Shown piece after piece: positions 22,413 to 30,514 of a stretch of DNA of 33,150 nucleotides. Each line of letters begins with the position of its first letter. Position 1 is the stretch's first letter. The position numbers and the translations under genes were made by a program. The stretch spans positions 1 through 33,150 of the forward strand of contig JAKIUW010000034.1 of the NCBI GenBank assembly GCA_021647365.1, read 5' to 3'. Below the pieces are notes generated by a model. The model did no database searches. It was given only the letters and a program-made list of their open reading frames with translations, and was not told the DNA's origin. This DNA comes from Cocleimonas sp. (GTDB lineage: Bacteria; Pseudomonadota; Gammaproteobacteria; Thiotrichales; Thiotrichaceae).

Positions 22413-23927
22413 ATGAACAAAAAAATCATCGAAAAAATACTAACCGCCAGAGTGTACGACGTAGCCGTCGAAACACCGCTTGAACCAGCAAAATCATTAT
22501 CAAAGCGTTTAGATAATAGTATTTACCTAAAACGTGAAGATTTACAGGCGGTTTTCTCCTTCAAATTGCGCGGTGCATTTAACTGCATGTTTCAATTATC
22601 TGATGAAGAAAAAACGCGCGGCGTAGTGGCAGCATCAGCAGGAAATCATGCACAAGGCGTAGCGATTTCAGGCGAAAAACTAGGTATTAAAACCACCATT
22701 GTTATGCCTAAAATTACGCCAGAGATAAAAGTAAAAGGTGTTACATCGCGCGGCGGAAAGGCGGTTCTAATTGGTGATACATTTGATGATGCCTACGCTC
22801 ATGCGATGGAGTTGGCGACAAAAGAAGGCATGACATTTATCCATCCTTTCGATAATTTAGATGTAATTGCAGGTCAAGGCACAATCGGCATGGAGCTTTT
22901 GCGCCAACATCCCGACCCGATTGATGTGGTTTTTGTTGCAGTGGGTGGTGGTGGTTTAATTTCAGGTATCGCAAGCTACATTAAATATCTGAGCCCAGCG
23001 ACAAAAATAATAGGCGTTGAGCACGAAGAAGCACCCGCAATGTTTGAGGCTTTCAAACAAAATAAACGCGTGTTGCTAGATAGTATCGGCACCTTTGCAG
23101 ATGGCGCGGCAGTACGCCAAGCAGGTGAGAATACTTTTGAGATAGCCAAAGAAGTTGTTGATGAAATGATATTAGTCAGCACAGATGAAACCTGCGCGGC
23201 CATAAAAGATGTTTTCGAAGAAACTAGAACACTGCTAGAACCTGCAGGCGCGTTAGCTACAGCGGGCATGAAAAACTACATTCAAGAACACCAATTAAAA
23301 AACAAACAAATAATTACAATAACCAGTGGCGCAAATATTAACTTCGATCGCTTACGCCATGTGGCAGAACGCGCCGAGCTAGGTGAAAAACGTGAAGCCA
23401 TATTGGCAGTCACCATCCCAGAAAGACCGAATAGCTTTAAAGAATTTTGTGGCGCATTGGGCGATAGAGCCATTACAGAGTTCAACTATCGTTATTCTGA
23501 TTCAAGCGATGCCCAAGTATTTACAGGTGTAAAACTAAGCGGTGGTGATGAAGAAAAAGAAAAGATTGTTAGCAATCTAAAGTCCCAAGGCTACGGTGTA
23601 CTTGATCTCACAGACAACGAACTAGCAAAAGTACATCTACGCTTTATGGTAGGCGGACACGCGCAAGACGTAGATAACGAAGTGCTGTATCGCTTCAGCT
23701 TCCCCGAAAGACCCGGCGCACTACTGCACTTTTTAACCCAAATGGGCGGAAACTGGAATATCAGCTTATTCCATTATCGCAATCACGGCTCAGACTTTGG
23801 GCGTGTACTAACAGGCGTACAAGTGCCGCCAGATGAGCGCCCACAGTTCTGCCAGTTTTTAGAAGACTTGGGTTATGACCATTGGGATGAAACAGATAAT
23901 CCTGCTTATCAGAGTTTTTTGCGGTAG
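22413..23927 (+). CDS. ilvA: Threonine dehydratase, biosynthetic
   Basis: This PLP enzyme converts threonine to 2-oxobutanoate, the first step of isoleucine synthesis. The PLP lysine is Lys51 in FSFKLRGA. The phosphate-binding loop is VAVGGGGLISG, and AASAGNHAQGVA is also typical. The C-terminal third contains two ACT-like regulatory domains (AILAVTIPERPNSFKEFCGALG and YRFSFPERPGALLHFLTQMG), as expected for the isoleucine-inhibited biosynthetic form. At 504 residues it is close to E. coli IlvA. The ATG at 22413 has no evident ribosome binding site. A palindrome starts 11 bases after the stop. Confidence 0.97.
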   Translation: MNKKIIEKILTARVYDVAVETPLEPAKSLSKRLDNSIYLKREDLQAVFSFKLRGAFNCMFQLSDEEKTRGVVAASAGNHAQGVAISGEKLGIKTTIVMPKITPEIKVKGVTSRGGKAVLIGDTFDDAYAHAMELATKEGMTFIHPFDNLDVIAGQGTIGMELLRQHPDPIDVVFVAVGGGGLISGIASYIKYLSPATKIIGVEHEEAPAMFEAFKQNKRVLLDSIGTFADGAAVRQAGENTFEIAKEVVDEMILVSTDETCAAIKDVFEETRTLLEPAGALATAGMKNYIQEHQLKNKQIITITSGANINFDRLRHVAERAELGEKREAILAVTIPERPNSFKEFCGALGDRAITEFNYRYSDSSDAQVFTGVKLSGGDEEKEKIVSNLKSQGYGVLDLTDNELAKVHLRFMVGGHAQDVDNEVLYRFSFPERPGALLHFLTQMGGNWNISLFHYRNHGSDFGRVLTGVQVPPDERPQFCQFLEDLGYDHWDETDNPAYQSFLR

Positions 23928-23938
23928 TACATTTTTAA

Positions 23939-24001
23939 AAGCACCCCCCTAGTTTTACATGGTTAGTTGTTATGTGCCTGTAAAACTAGGGGGGTGTGCT
24001 T
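23939..24001. repeat. Interspersed palindrome, TAG subfamily, full copy with loop
   Basis: Arms aagcacccccctagttttac then at (23939-23960) and gtaaaactaggggggtgtgc then tt (23980-24001) enclose a 19-base loop. The left arm lacks one CA of the consensus. The remaining ilvA-rpmB gap holds the rpmB promoter region. Confidence 0.88.
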
Positions 24002-24052
24002 CGACTTCTCTCAGCAGAACAGCTTTTATTTGTCAAAACATCGATATAAGAC

Positions 24053-24081
24053 TTGATGTAACAGGGCTGATTAGATAAACT
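24053..24081 (+). promoter_or_regulatory. Candidate sigma-70 promoter for rpmB-rpmG
   Basis: TTGATG (24053-24058) and TAAACT (24076-24081) are separated by 17 bases. Each matches its consensus at four of six positions. The distance to rpmB leaves a leader of about 105 bases. Confidence 0.4.
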
Positions 24082-24193
24082 TACGCGCCTTTCGATACCT
24101 AGCTGTTTCTGGGTGTTTAAATATAATTTTTTCGTGGCTGCTTAGATTGTTTTAATCGTTGCAGTTACATAGCATTTTTTTTGGAGAAATATC

Positions 24194-24430
24194 ATGGCAA
24201 AAGTTTGCATGGTAACAGGTAAGCGTCCAGTTGCAGGTAACAATGTATCTCACGCTCATAATAAAACACGTCGTCGTTTTTTACCGAACTTACACACTCA
24301 CCGTTTCTGGGTTGAGAGTGAAAACCGTTTCGTAAAGTTACGTTTAACAGCAAAAGGTATGCGTATCATTGATAAGAATGGTATTGATACTGTATTGGCT
24401 GATGTTCGCGCTCGCGGCATTAAAGTTTAG
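24194..24430 (+). CDS. rpmB: Ribosomal protein bL28
   Basis: This is a 78-residue 50S subunit protein with the family pattern KVCMVTGKRPVAGNNVSHAHNKTRRRFLPNLHTHRFWV. Its length equals E. coli L28. TTGGAG precedes the ATG. It is cotranscribed with rpmG 23 bases downstream. Only one Cys is present, so this is the zinc-free type. Confidence 0.98.
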   Translation: MAKVCMVTGKRPVAGNNVSHAHNKTRRRFLPNLHTHRFWVESENRFVKLRLTAKGMRIIDKNGIDTVLADVRARGIKV

Positions 24431-24453
24431 ACAAGGGTTTAGGAGATAGAGAC

Positions 24454-24609
24454 ATGCGTGATAAAATCAAAATGGTATCGTCAGCTGGAACAGGCTACTA
24501 CTACACAACGACTAAGAACAAACGTACAATGACTGAGAAATTGGTTAAGAAAATGTACGATCCTAAAGTTCGTAAGCACGTTGAGTTCAAAGAATCTAAA
24601 ATTAAGTAA
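24454..24609 (+). CDS. rpmG: Ribosomal protein bL33
   Basis: The 51-residue product MRDKIKMVSSAGTGYYYTTT...NKRTMTEKLVKKMYDPKVRKHVEFKESKIK is bL33. The CxxC pairs of zinc-binding L33 are absent (SSAGTG in place of the first pair), so it is the zinc-independent form. TAGGAGA lies upstream of the ATG at 24454. It forms the usual rpmB-rpmG operon and is followed by an intrinsic terminator. Confidence 0.98.
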   Translation: MRDKIKMVSSAGTGYYYTTTKNKRTMTEKLVKKMYDPKVRKHVEFKESKIK

Positions 24610-24643
24610 TTAGTTTATTTATTCGTAAATAAAGCTAATTCAG

Positions 24644-24670
24644 AAAGCTCGGTTTAACCGAGCTTTTTTT
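24644..24670 (+). terminator. Rho-independent terminator of rpmB-rpmG
   Basis: AGCTCGGTT (24646-24654) pairs with AACCGAGCT (24656-24664) and is followed by T through 24670. Confidence 0.9.
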
Positions 24671-24695
24671 ATGCCTGTAAGATTGACTGAATATA

Positions 24696-24744
24696 AAGCA
24701 CACCCCCCTAGTTTTACATCATGTAAAACTAGGGGGGTGTGCTT
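24696..24744. repeat. Interspersed palindrome, TAG subfamily, loopless and perfect
   Basis: The 49-bp sequence is a perfect palindrome around a single central C at 24720. The left arm is aagcacacccccctagtttt then acat, and the right arm is its exact complement. It lies after the rpmG terminator and before the Gld-type operon. Confidence 0.93.
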
Positions 24745-24836
24745 AGCAAAATTTGTTATACTACTTGGATAATAAGCGAACAATAAAATAATAAGTGACT
24801 CATCATAGATGAGAAGAATTGGGGAATTCACTACTT

Positions 24837-25820
24837 ATGAGCAAGCAAGCTCTTATACAAACCAGCGCTTTAAATCGCTATTACGGTAAATACCATGCCG
24901 TAAATGATTTTAATTTAACGCTTCACAAAGGTGAAGTGCTGGGTTTGCTCGGCCCAAACGGCGCGGGCAAGTCAACGACTATGCAAATGCTCACGGGTAA
25001 TATTTTCCCCAGCTCAGGCACGATACAAATTAATGGCGTGGATTTATTAGATAATCCCAAACAGGCAAAAAAATCAATCGGTTATTTGCCAGAACAACCG
25101 CCTATTTATCGTGATATGACGGCGAGTGAGTTTTTAAAATACTGCGCGGCATTGCATGATATTCCAAAAGATAAACGCCAATCAGCGATAGATATTGCTA
25201 TTGAGCGTTGTGGTTTAGGTGATGTTGCCAATAAACTGATTGCGAATCTTTCTAAGGGGTATCAGCAACGTGTAGGTATTGCACAAGCAATTTTACACCA
25301 ACCGCAAGTGGTTATTTTAGATGAACCCACCGTGGGGCTGGATCCAATCCAAATTACTGAAATTCGTGAGTTGATTCGTGAACTAGGAAAAGACCACAGC
25401 GTTATATTATCTACGCATATCCTGCCAGAAGTTCAAGCGGTATGTGATCGTGTGCAAATTATCAAAGAAGGAAGTACCGTTTTTTCTGATACCTTTGAGC
25501 AATTGGAACAACGACAATCTGCCCCTGTTTTATTGGTGGGGTTTGAATCTGTCGTTGATGAAAATGAATTGTCTACATTGGCAGGCGTAAAGAGTGTTCA
25601 GTTATTAGGTGAAGCGCGTTATCAACTAAATTATGAAGAATCACCAATAGCATCTGATGTTTTTCAGTTAAGTGTTGCTAAGGGCTGGAAGCTCAATGAA
25701 TTAAACCAGCAAACAGAATCACTTGAGCAAATATTTATGAACTTGATTCATAACGAATCGGTTGCCAGCGAAAATACAGTAGAAGAAGTTGTAAAAGAGC
25801 AGGTGGCAAAAAATGGATAA
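24837..25820 (+). CDS. ABC transporter ATPase, GldA-like
   Basis: This is the ATP-binding subunit of a three-part ABC-2 type exporter. Walker A is GPNGAGKST (39-47 from this start), the Q-loop region is YLPEQPPIY, the signature is LSKGYQQR, Walker B is VVILDEP, and the switch His is in STHIL. A C-terminal extension of about 100 residues follows the ATPase. A TTG at 24819 in frame would add six residues; the ATG at 24837 is preferred because the domain begins right after it. The stop overlaps the permease start by 8 bases. The family is named after Bacteroidetes gliding genes, but in Gammaproteobacteria the role is undefined. Confidence 0.88.
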   Translation: MSKQALIQTSALNRYYGKYHAVNDFNLTLHKGEVLGLLGPNGAGKSTTMQMLTGNIFPSSGTIQINGVDLLDNPKQAKKSIGYLPEQPPIYRDMTASEFLKYCAALHDIPKDKRQSAIDIAIERCGLGDVANKLIANLSKGYQQRVGIAQAILHQPQVVILDEPTVGLDPIQITEIRELIRELGKDHSVILSTHILPEVQAVCDRVQIIKEGSTVFSDTFEQLEQRQSAPVLLVGFESVVDENELSTLAGVKSVQLLGEARYQLNYEESPIASDVFQLSVAKGWKLNELNQQTESLEQIFMNLIHNESVASENTVEEVVKEQVAKNG

Positions 25821-26574
25821 AATTTTCACGATTGCGACTACCGAGTTTAAGCGTTTATTCAACTCTCCATTGGCGTGGAGCGTGCTGGCTATTTTGCAAT
25901 TTATTCTTACGCTGATGTTTCTTATATTTTTAGATGCATTTATAACCGACATTCAACCCGCAACCGCTACCATGGAAAACCCACCGGGCGTGACGTCGAT
26001 TGTGTTGTCGCCTTTGTATTTATGGACAGGCGTTATCATGCTGGTGATTATGCCGATTATGACCATGCGCCTGTTTGCCGAAGAGCGCATGAATAAAACG
26101 CTGACCTTATTACTGTCATCACCGCTATCATCAACACAAATAGTATTAGGTAAATTCCTTGGTATCGTGTTTTTTATACTATTGGTGATTGCCATGATAA
26201 GCCTAATACCATTGGCACTAACGATTGGCACAACGCTGGATTGGGGCGTGATTTTCACATCATCCTTGGGCTTGTTTTTACTATTAAGCTCATTTGCTGC
26301 CGCAGGATTATTTATTTCTTCACTAACCAGTCAGCCCATAATAGCCGCGATTAGTAGCTTTGGTTTATTGCTCTTTTTGGTGGTTTTATATTTATCAGGA
26401 AATTCACAAGGCAACAGTAGCGAGGTATTTATTTATTTATCACACTTTAGCCATTACTTGCCTTTTCTTGATGGTGTGTTTGATACCAGCGACTTGGTTT
26501 ACTACGCCTTATTTATTGTCGGTTTTTTAATTTTATCCATCCGCAAACTAGATAACGATAGGTTACTGGGGTGA
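25813..26574 (+). CDS. ABC-2 type permease, GldF-like
   Basis: This 253-residue inner-membrane protein has about six hydrophobic segments (including SVLAILQFILTLMFLIFL, GVIMLVIMPIMTM, GIVFFILLVIAMISLIPLAL and YYALFIVGFLIL). The segment TMRLFAEERMNKTLTLLLSSPLSSTQIVLGKFLG is the typical ABC-2 coupling loop region. It partners the preceding ATPase and the following GldG-like protein. Confidence 0.88.
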   Translation: MDKIFTIATTEFKRLFNSPLAWSVLAILQFILTLMFLIFLDAFITDIQPATATMENPPGVTSIVLSPLYLWTGVIMLVIMPIMTMRLFAEERMNKTLTLLLSSPLSSTQIVLGKFLGIVFFILLVIAMISLIPLALTIGTTLDWGVIFTSSLGLFLLLSSFAAAGLFISSLTSQPIIAAISSFGLLLFLVVLYLSGNSQGNSSEVFIYLSHFSHYLPFLDGVFDTSDLVYYALFIVGFLILSIRKLDNDRLLG

Positions 26575-26581
26575 TAACAAA

Positions 26582-27961
26582 ATGAGTAAAAACTTAAACA
26601 TAGGGCTGCGTTTTCAAAATATTATTTTTACGATCCTTGTTATGATCGTCATTGGTCTGCTCGCATGGTTAGGAAAAACTTACCACACCGAGTTTGATTT
26701 CACCCATAACCAACAAAACTCTCTTCATGCTTCTACACAAAAATTATTGAGAAAGCTGGATAAACCGCTACAGCTAATCGCCTATATTCCTGATGATGCC
26801 ACGGTGCATCAAGCACTGAAAAAGCGTGTAACTAAATACCAAAAGTACAAAAAAGACATTAGCTTAGAAATTATAAATCCTGATCTAAATCCTGATAAAG
26901 CGAAAGCAGATGGCATCCAGTTCAGCGGACAGCTACTGATTCGCCTAGGTGATAAAAGTGAAATTATAAGTTCGGTGGATGAGCAAACCGTTATCAATGT
27001 TTTACAGCGCTTGTCACGTGATAAGCCTCGCCTTGCTGTATTTCTTGAAGGGCATAATGAACGCCAGCCGTTTGATGAGAATTCTAACGGTATTTCCAAG
27101 CTAGCAAAGGTTTTGCAAACGCAGGGTTTTAATATCCAGCCACATAATTTGATTCGTACTCAGTCGATCCCCAGCGATGCAACTTTTATCGTTATCGCTG
27201 CACCTCAAAAAGCCTATTTAGAAGCAGAAGTAAAAATTATTACAGACTACATCAAGCAAGGCGGAAACTTGCTATGGATGCACGAGCCAGGCGAGATGTT
27301 TGGCTTGGATAATTTGGAACAGCAACTAGGTATTGTTATCAATGAAGGCACGATGCTGGAAGCGAACCAAGCGTTACAAGATATGCTGGGCATTAAGCAT
27401 CCTGCCGCGATAGCGATTATAGATTATGGCGAGTCGGAGTTAACCAAAGATTTAACCGCGCACACCATATTTCCTTTTGCGACTGCGATTGCGCGTGATG
27501 AAGAAACTGAGCAAGCCGAGCAAGATGAAAAATGGAAATATCAGCCTTTGCTAACAACCTTGCCCACAAGTTGGTTGGAGTCGGGCGAAATTCAAGGCGA
27601 TGTGAAATTTGATGATGAGGCAGACAAGCCCGGTCCGTTAGATATTGCAATGACCTTAACGCGTCCGAATAGTATAAATGAAAAAGCGCCAGATCAACGT
27701 ATCGTTGTTATGGGTGACAGCAATTTTATGCTAAATAATTTTATCGGTCAGGGCAGCAACATAGAGCTAGCAACTAATATATTTAACTGGCTGGGCGCAG
27801 ATGATGAATTACTTTCCATCACACGAGTAAGCGCGCCTGATACAACATTAGATATGCCAAATTGGGCGCTGTACGGTATGTCTCTTTTCTTTTTGTTGGT
27901 GTTACCGATAGGCTTGTTGTTAATCGGAACAGTGCGTTGGATGAGGCGTAGAAAAAGGTAA
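26582..27961 (+). CDS. GldG-like auxiliary component of ABC transporter
   Basis: The 459-residue protein has an N-terminal membrane segment (IIFTILVMIVIGLLAWLG) and a large extracytoplasmic domain of the GldG / ABC-type uncharacterised transport family (AYIPDD, FLEGHNERQPF, VIAAPQ, GGNLLWMHEPGE, VVMGDSNFM). A C-terminal membrane segment (LFFLLVLPIGLLLIG) precedes a basic end. It starts 7 bases after the permease, with GGGGTGA overlapping that stop as its ribosome binding site. The exported substrate is unknown. A half palindrome begins 9 bases after its stop. Confidence 0.88.
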   Translation: MSKNLNIGLRFQNIIFTILVMIVIGLLAWLGKTYHTEFDFTHNQQNSLHASTQKLLRKLDKPLQLIAYIPDDATVHQALKKRVTKYQKYKKDISLEIINPDLNPDKAKADGIQFSGQLLIRLGDKSEIISSVDEQTVINVLQRLSRDKPRLAVFLEGHNERQPFDENSNGISKLAKVLQTQGFNIQPHNLIRTQSIPSDATFIVIAAPQKAYLEAEVKIITDYIKQGGNLLWMHEPGEMFGLDNLEQQLGIVINEGTMLEANQALQDMLGIKHPAAIAIIDYGESELTKDLTAHTIFPFATAIARDEETEQAEQDEKWKYQPLLTTLPTSWLESGEIQGDVKFDDEADKPGPLDIAMTLTRPNSINEKAPDQRIVVMGDSNFMLNNFIGQGSNIELATNIFNWLGADDELLSITRVSAPDTTLDMPNWALYGMSLFFLLVLPIGLLLIGTVRWMRRRKR

Positions 27962-27970
27962 TAGACATCT

Positions 27971-27994
27971 ATCATGTAAAAGTGGGGGGGTGTA
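27971..27994. repeat. Half copy (right arm) of the interspersed palindrome, CAC subfamily
   Basis: The sequence atcatgtaaaagtggggggg then tgta is a right arm without partner, close behind the stop of the GldG-like gene. It sits inside an otherwise continuous operon. Confidence 0.88.
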
Positions 27995-28054
27995 CTTATC
28001 TACCAAGTAAAAGAAAACTCTGCTTAGCAGGCGTACAGTTGTTTGAGGGCGGTT

Positions 28055-28074
28055 CCCTGAGCGGAGTCGAAGGG
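28055..28074. repeat. CCCTGAGCGGAGTCGAAGGG repeat
   Basis: This 20-base unit has complementary ends (CCCT / AGGG) and shares CTGAGCGGAGTCGAAG with 16815-16834. Repeats of this kind occur in many bacterial genomes. It is close to a palindrome half, as in the two compound units. Confidence 0.7.
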
Positions 28075-28132
28075 TTCCCAGCACTTAACTTAATAACCCT
28101 AATACTATATAAAAACTACAGAGGGGAAAATA

Positions 28133-28600
28133 ATGAAAAAGCTAAATTCAGTATTTATAGCACTAGGCTTATCCTTATTAACAGGTTGTGCAGGCGTTGG
28201 TCTTCCAGATGGCGGTGGAAAAAAAACAAGCAATAAAAACTTCTACCAACATTGGGTGCATTCTTATGAAGAGCAAGGCGGTCAAAAGACACCCAATATA
28301 TTCCGCCCAAAAGGTAGCAAAGAATTCTCAGTAAGCCGTTTTCGTATGGAGTTTGGCTTTGACCCTAGTGGTCAATGTAACTATAAATTCTTAAGCCCGA
28401 ATGATGCTCATGAAATGCGTAACTGTGTCTTCACTAAAATTGACAATAAAGTTTATATTTATGATAACGATGGAAAATTATTGAAGCATCTTTCTTTTAC
28501 GCTTACAAAACCTAGCAGTAAAGATGAAATGCAAATGAGCTATGGCGTTCAAGCGCCGATAAGCAAAGAGGCGAAAAAAGAGCCAAAGAAAAAGCAATAA
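28133..28600 (+). CDS. Putative lipoprotein of unknown function
   Basis: The 155-residue protein starts with a lipoprotein signal (MKKLNSVFIALGLSLLTGC, lipobox LTGC with Cys19), followed by a Gly/Lys/Asn-rich linker. The body contains HWVHSYEEQGGQKTPNIFRP and RMEFGFDPSGQCNYKFLSPNDAHEMRNC, and a Lys-rich tail ends it. The two Cys of QCNYKF and RNC may form a disulfide. I do not recognise the family. A GAGGGG site precedes the ATG. It is 1 base from the next gene, tying it to the Gld-type operon. Confidence 0.75.
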   Translation: MKKLNSVFIALGLSLLTGCAGVGLPDGGGKKTSNKNFYQHWVHSYEEQGGQKTPNIFRPKGSKEFSVSRFRMEFGFDPSGQCNYKFLSPNDAHEMRNCVFTKIDNKVYIYDNDGKLLKHLSFTLTKPSSKDEMQMSYGVQAPISKEAKKEPKKKQ

Positions 28601-28601
28601 T

Positions 28602-29159
28602 ATGGCAAGTTCAAATACAAAAAGACTTTTATTAAACCTTATTTTGCTCGCAGTAGTCGGTGTGTTAATTGCCTTTGTGGTTTTACGAAAAGAAGATACA
28701 GGTGATTTACATACGACTTTGTATGATGATTCTATCGGTAATGATGCAAGGGAATTAATCATCCACGCAGAAGGACACGAAGATGTTGTCATCCAGCGAG
28801 ATGATAAGATTTGGAATGTGATAAAGCCCTCATCATTTGTCGCCGATAAAGAAAAAGTAAGGCAGTTATTTACCTTGTTATCAGAAAATGCCGAGAGCAG
28901 TTACGATATTAAAGGTAAGGATCTAGCCAGTTATGGCTTGGATAAGGATAATCTCAGTGTAAGCTTTAACGGTGTGAAAATGATTTTTGGCAAGTTTAAT
29001 GAAGTCACTCATCAACGTTTTATTTTAAAAGGCGATAGAATGTATCTGATTAGTGAAACCGTATCTGGCTTGATGATGATGGGTGAAGAAGGTTTTAAGC
29101 CGCAAGAAAAACCCAAGCTGATTCACACTATTGAAAGCGGCGCTCCCGCCTCAAAATAA
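28602..29159 (+). CDS. DUF4340-like membrane-anchored protein
   Basis: The 185-residue protein has one N-terminal membrane helix (LLLNLILLAVVGVLIAFVVL). A soluble domain follows with IIHAEGHEDVVIQRDDKIWNVIKPSSFVADKEKVRQLFTLLSE and YGLDKDNLSVSFNGVKMIFGK. This pattern is typical of DUF4340 proteins, which commonly accompany GldG-like transporters. It is probably a periplasmic-facing accessory of that system. It is shorter than many DUF4340 proteins, carrying about one repeat of the domain. The mutM start is 2 bases beyond its stop. Confidence 0.75.
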   Translation: MASSNTKRLLLNLILLAVVGVLIAFVVLRKEDTGDLHTTLYDDSIGNDARELIIHAEGHEDVVIQRDDKIWNVIKPSSFVADKEKVRQLFTLLSENAESSYDIKGKDLASYGLDKDNLSVSFNGVKMIFGKFNEVTHQRFILKGDRMYLISETVSGLMMMGEEGFKPQEKPKLIHTIESGAPASK

Positions 29160-29161
29160 CG

Positions 29162-29974
29162 ATGCCAGAACTCCCAGAAGTCGAAACTACTCGCAGAGGT
29201 ATTCTGCCTTATATCGATCAACAAACCGTTGTAGAGATTATTGTTCGGCAGCCCAAATTACGCTGGCTAGTGCCTGATGAAATCCATGATATGGAAGGTG
29301 AGATAGTTCAAAGCGTTACTCGTCGTGGAAAATATATCTTATTAGAAACATCAAAAGGAACCGTATTAATTCATTTGGGTATGTCGGGCAGTTTACGTAT
29401 TCTTGATGTCGGTACTGAGCCTGAAAAGCATGATCATGTCGATATTGTATTTGCTAATAAAAAACTTATTCGCTTGTGTGATCCTCGTCGTTTTGGCGCA
29501 GTCTTATGGACGACTAAAAATCCGCTCAAACATAAATTGATTCGATCACTAGGGCCTGAACCATTAGGCGAAGATTTCAATGTGGATTATCTATTTCAAT
29601 TCTCAAGAGGCCGCAAAGTAAGCATCAAACAATTCATAATGAATGGACATGTGGTTGTTGGTGTCGGGAATATCTATGCTTGTGAATCGCTATTCAAAGC
29701 AGGAATATCGCCGAAGGCATTGGCGGGTAAAGTCTCAAAAGCACGTTATAAAAAACTAGTGATTATTATAAAAGAGGTCTTAGCTGCAGCGATAGAGCAG
29801 GGCGGAACAACCTTAAAAGACTTTGTGCGCGCGACAGGCAAGCCTGGATATTTTCAGCAACAATTAAATGTTTACGGCAGGGCGGGCGAACAATGTTCAG
29901 TTTGTGATGCTACTGTAAAGCAAATCAAACAAGGACAACGCTCGACATTCTATTGTGGCAAATGTCAGCGCTAA
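29162..29974 (+). CDS. mutM: Formamidopyrimidine-DNA glycosylase
   Basis: This base-excision repair enzyme removes 8-oxoguanine and FaPy lesions and nicks the strand. The N-terminus MPELPEVETTRRG supplies catalytic Pro2 and Glu3. The helix-two-turn-helix region is NGHVVVGVGNIYACESLFKAGISP. The C-terminal zinc finger has Cys245, Cys248, Cys265 and Cys268. At 270 residues it matches E. coli MutM. It is the last gene of the operon and is followed after 18 bases by the most regular palindrome in the window. Confidence 0.97.
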   Translation: MPELPEVETTRRGILPYIDQQTVVEIIVRQPKLRWLVPDEIHDMEGEIVQSVTRRGKYILLETSKGTVLIHLGMSGSLRILDVGTEPEKHDHVDIVFANKKLIRLCDPRRFGAVLWTTKNPLKHKLIRSLGPEPLGEDFNVDYLFQFSRGRKVSIKQFIMNGHVVVGVGNIYACESLFKAGISPKALAGKVSKARYKKLVIIIKEVLAAAIEQGGTTLKDFVRATGKPGYFQQQLNVYGRAGEQCSVCDATVKQIKQGQRSTFYCGKCQR

Positions 29975-29992
29975 CGGTTTATATATAACGTA

Positions 29993-30058
29993 AAGCACAC
30001 CCCCCCACTTTTACATGATGTTTGTATAAACATCATGTAAAAGTGGGGGGGTGTGCTT
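29993..30058. repeat. Interspersed palindrome, CAC subfamily, perfect 31-bp arms
   Basis: The arms 29993-30023 and 30028-30058 are exact complements with a 4-base loop (GTAT). The arm reads aagcacacccccccactttt then acatgatgttt. It lies between the convergent mutM and FUN14-family genes and could end both transcripts, although neither side has a T-run. Confidence 0.95.
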
Positions 30059-30087
30059 CTATAATCTTAATTATTTGTTTCCTTGAT

Positions 30088-30423
30088 TTAGCCTTTTCTT
30101 CTAAAGCCCCAAAACAAACCAAGCCCAGCCATAGCCGCAGATGATAAATTAGCTGTAATAAAGTTTTTAAGACCGCCAAGGTGCGGAGAAATCCATGCAA
30201 TCAAACTGTTGTAAATATTTTCAAAGGCATCCCATTTCACATCAATCAAATTATTATATTGTAAAACGAAAAGAAGTATCAATGCTGTACCCGCAAGGAA
30301 GAAAACAAACTTCATAAAAGTGCGTGTTGCAAAGCCAATGACATAGCCTGCAAAAAAACTGAAGCCCATGTAAGTAAAGAGGGCTATCCAGTTGCCCGCC
30401 TGAATTGAACTACCAACATCCAT
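30088..30423 (-). CDS. FUN14 family membrane protein
   Basis: The 111-residue protein shows the FUN14 pattern. It has a Gly-rich membrane segment (YMGFSFFAGYVIGFATRTFMKF), a second one (VFFLAGTALILLFVLQY), a linker with NLIDVKWDAF, and a final Gly/Ala-rich segment (SSAAMAGLGLFWGFRRKG). In mitochondria FUN14 proteins act in mitophagy; the bacterial role is unknown. It is monocistronic, convergent with mutM and divergent from dusA. Confidence 0.82.
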   Translation of the reverse strand: MDVGSSIQAGNWIALFTYMGFSFFAGYVIGFATRTFMKFVFFLAGTALILLFVLQYNNLIDVKWDAFENIYNSLIAWISPHLGGLKNFITANLSSAAMAGLGLFWGFRRKG

Positions 30424-30514
30424 GTCTTAATACCTGTGATTTACAATGGTCGAGAAGCATATCATAATCTAGCCAAATTTCTCGGGTACTGTAATAAAAA
30501 AATGAGCAAAAAAT

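Noticed and set aside
24030..24049. TTGTCA with TATAAG as rpmB promoter
   Set aside because: The spacing of 8 bases is too short for sigma-70.
27982..28236. 84-codon open frame on the plus strand
   Set aside because: It begins in a palindrome half, crosses a CTGAGC repeat and runs into the lipoprotein gene in another frame.
15946..30058. Repeated palindromes as a CRISPR array
   Set aside because: Copies are kilobases apart with genes between them and no regular spacers.
29993..30058. Palindromes as ordinary Rho-independent terminators
   Set aside because: No T-run follows on either strand, and arms of 24-31 bp with C/G runs in the outer part differ from true terminators at 141, 16066, 24646 and 31681.
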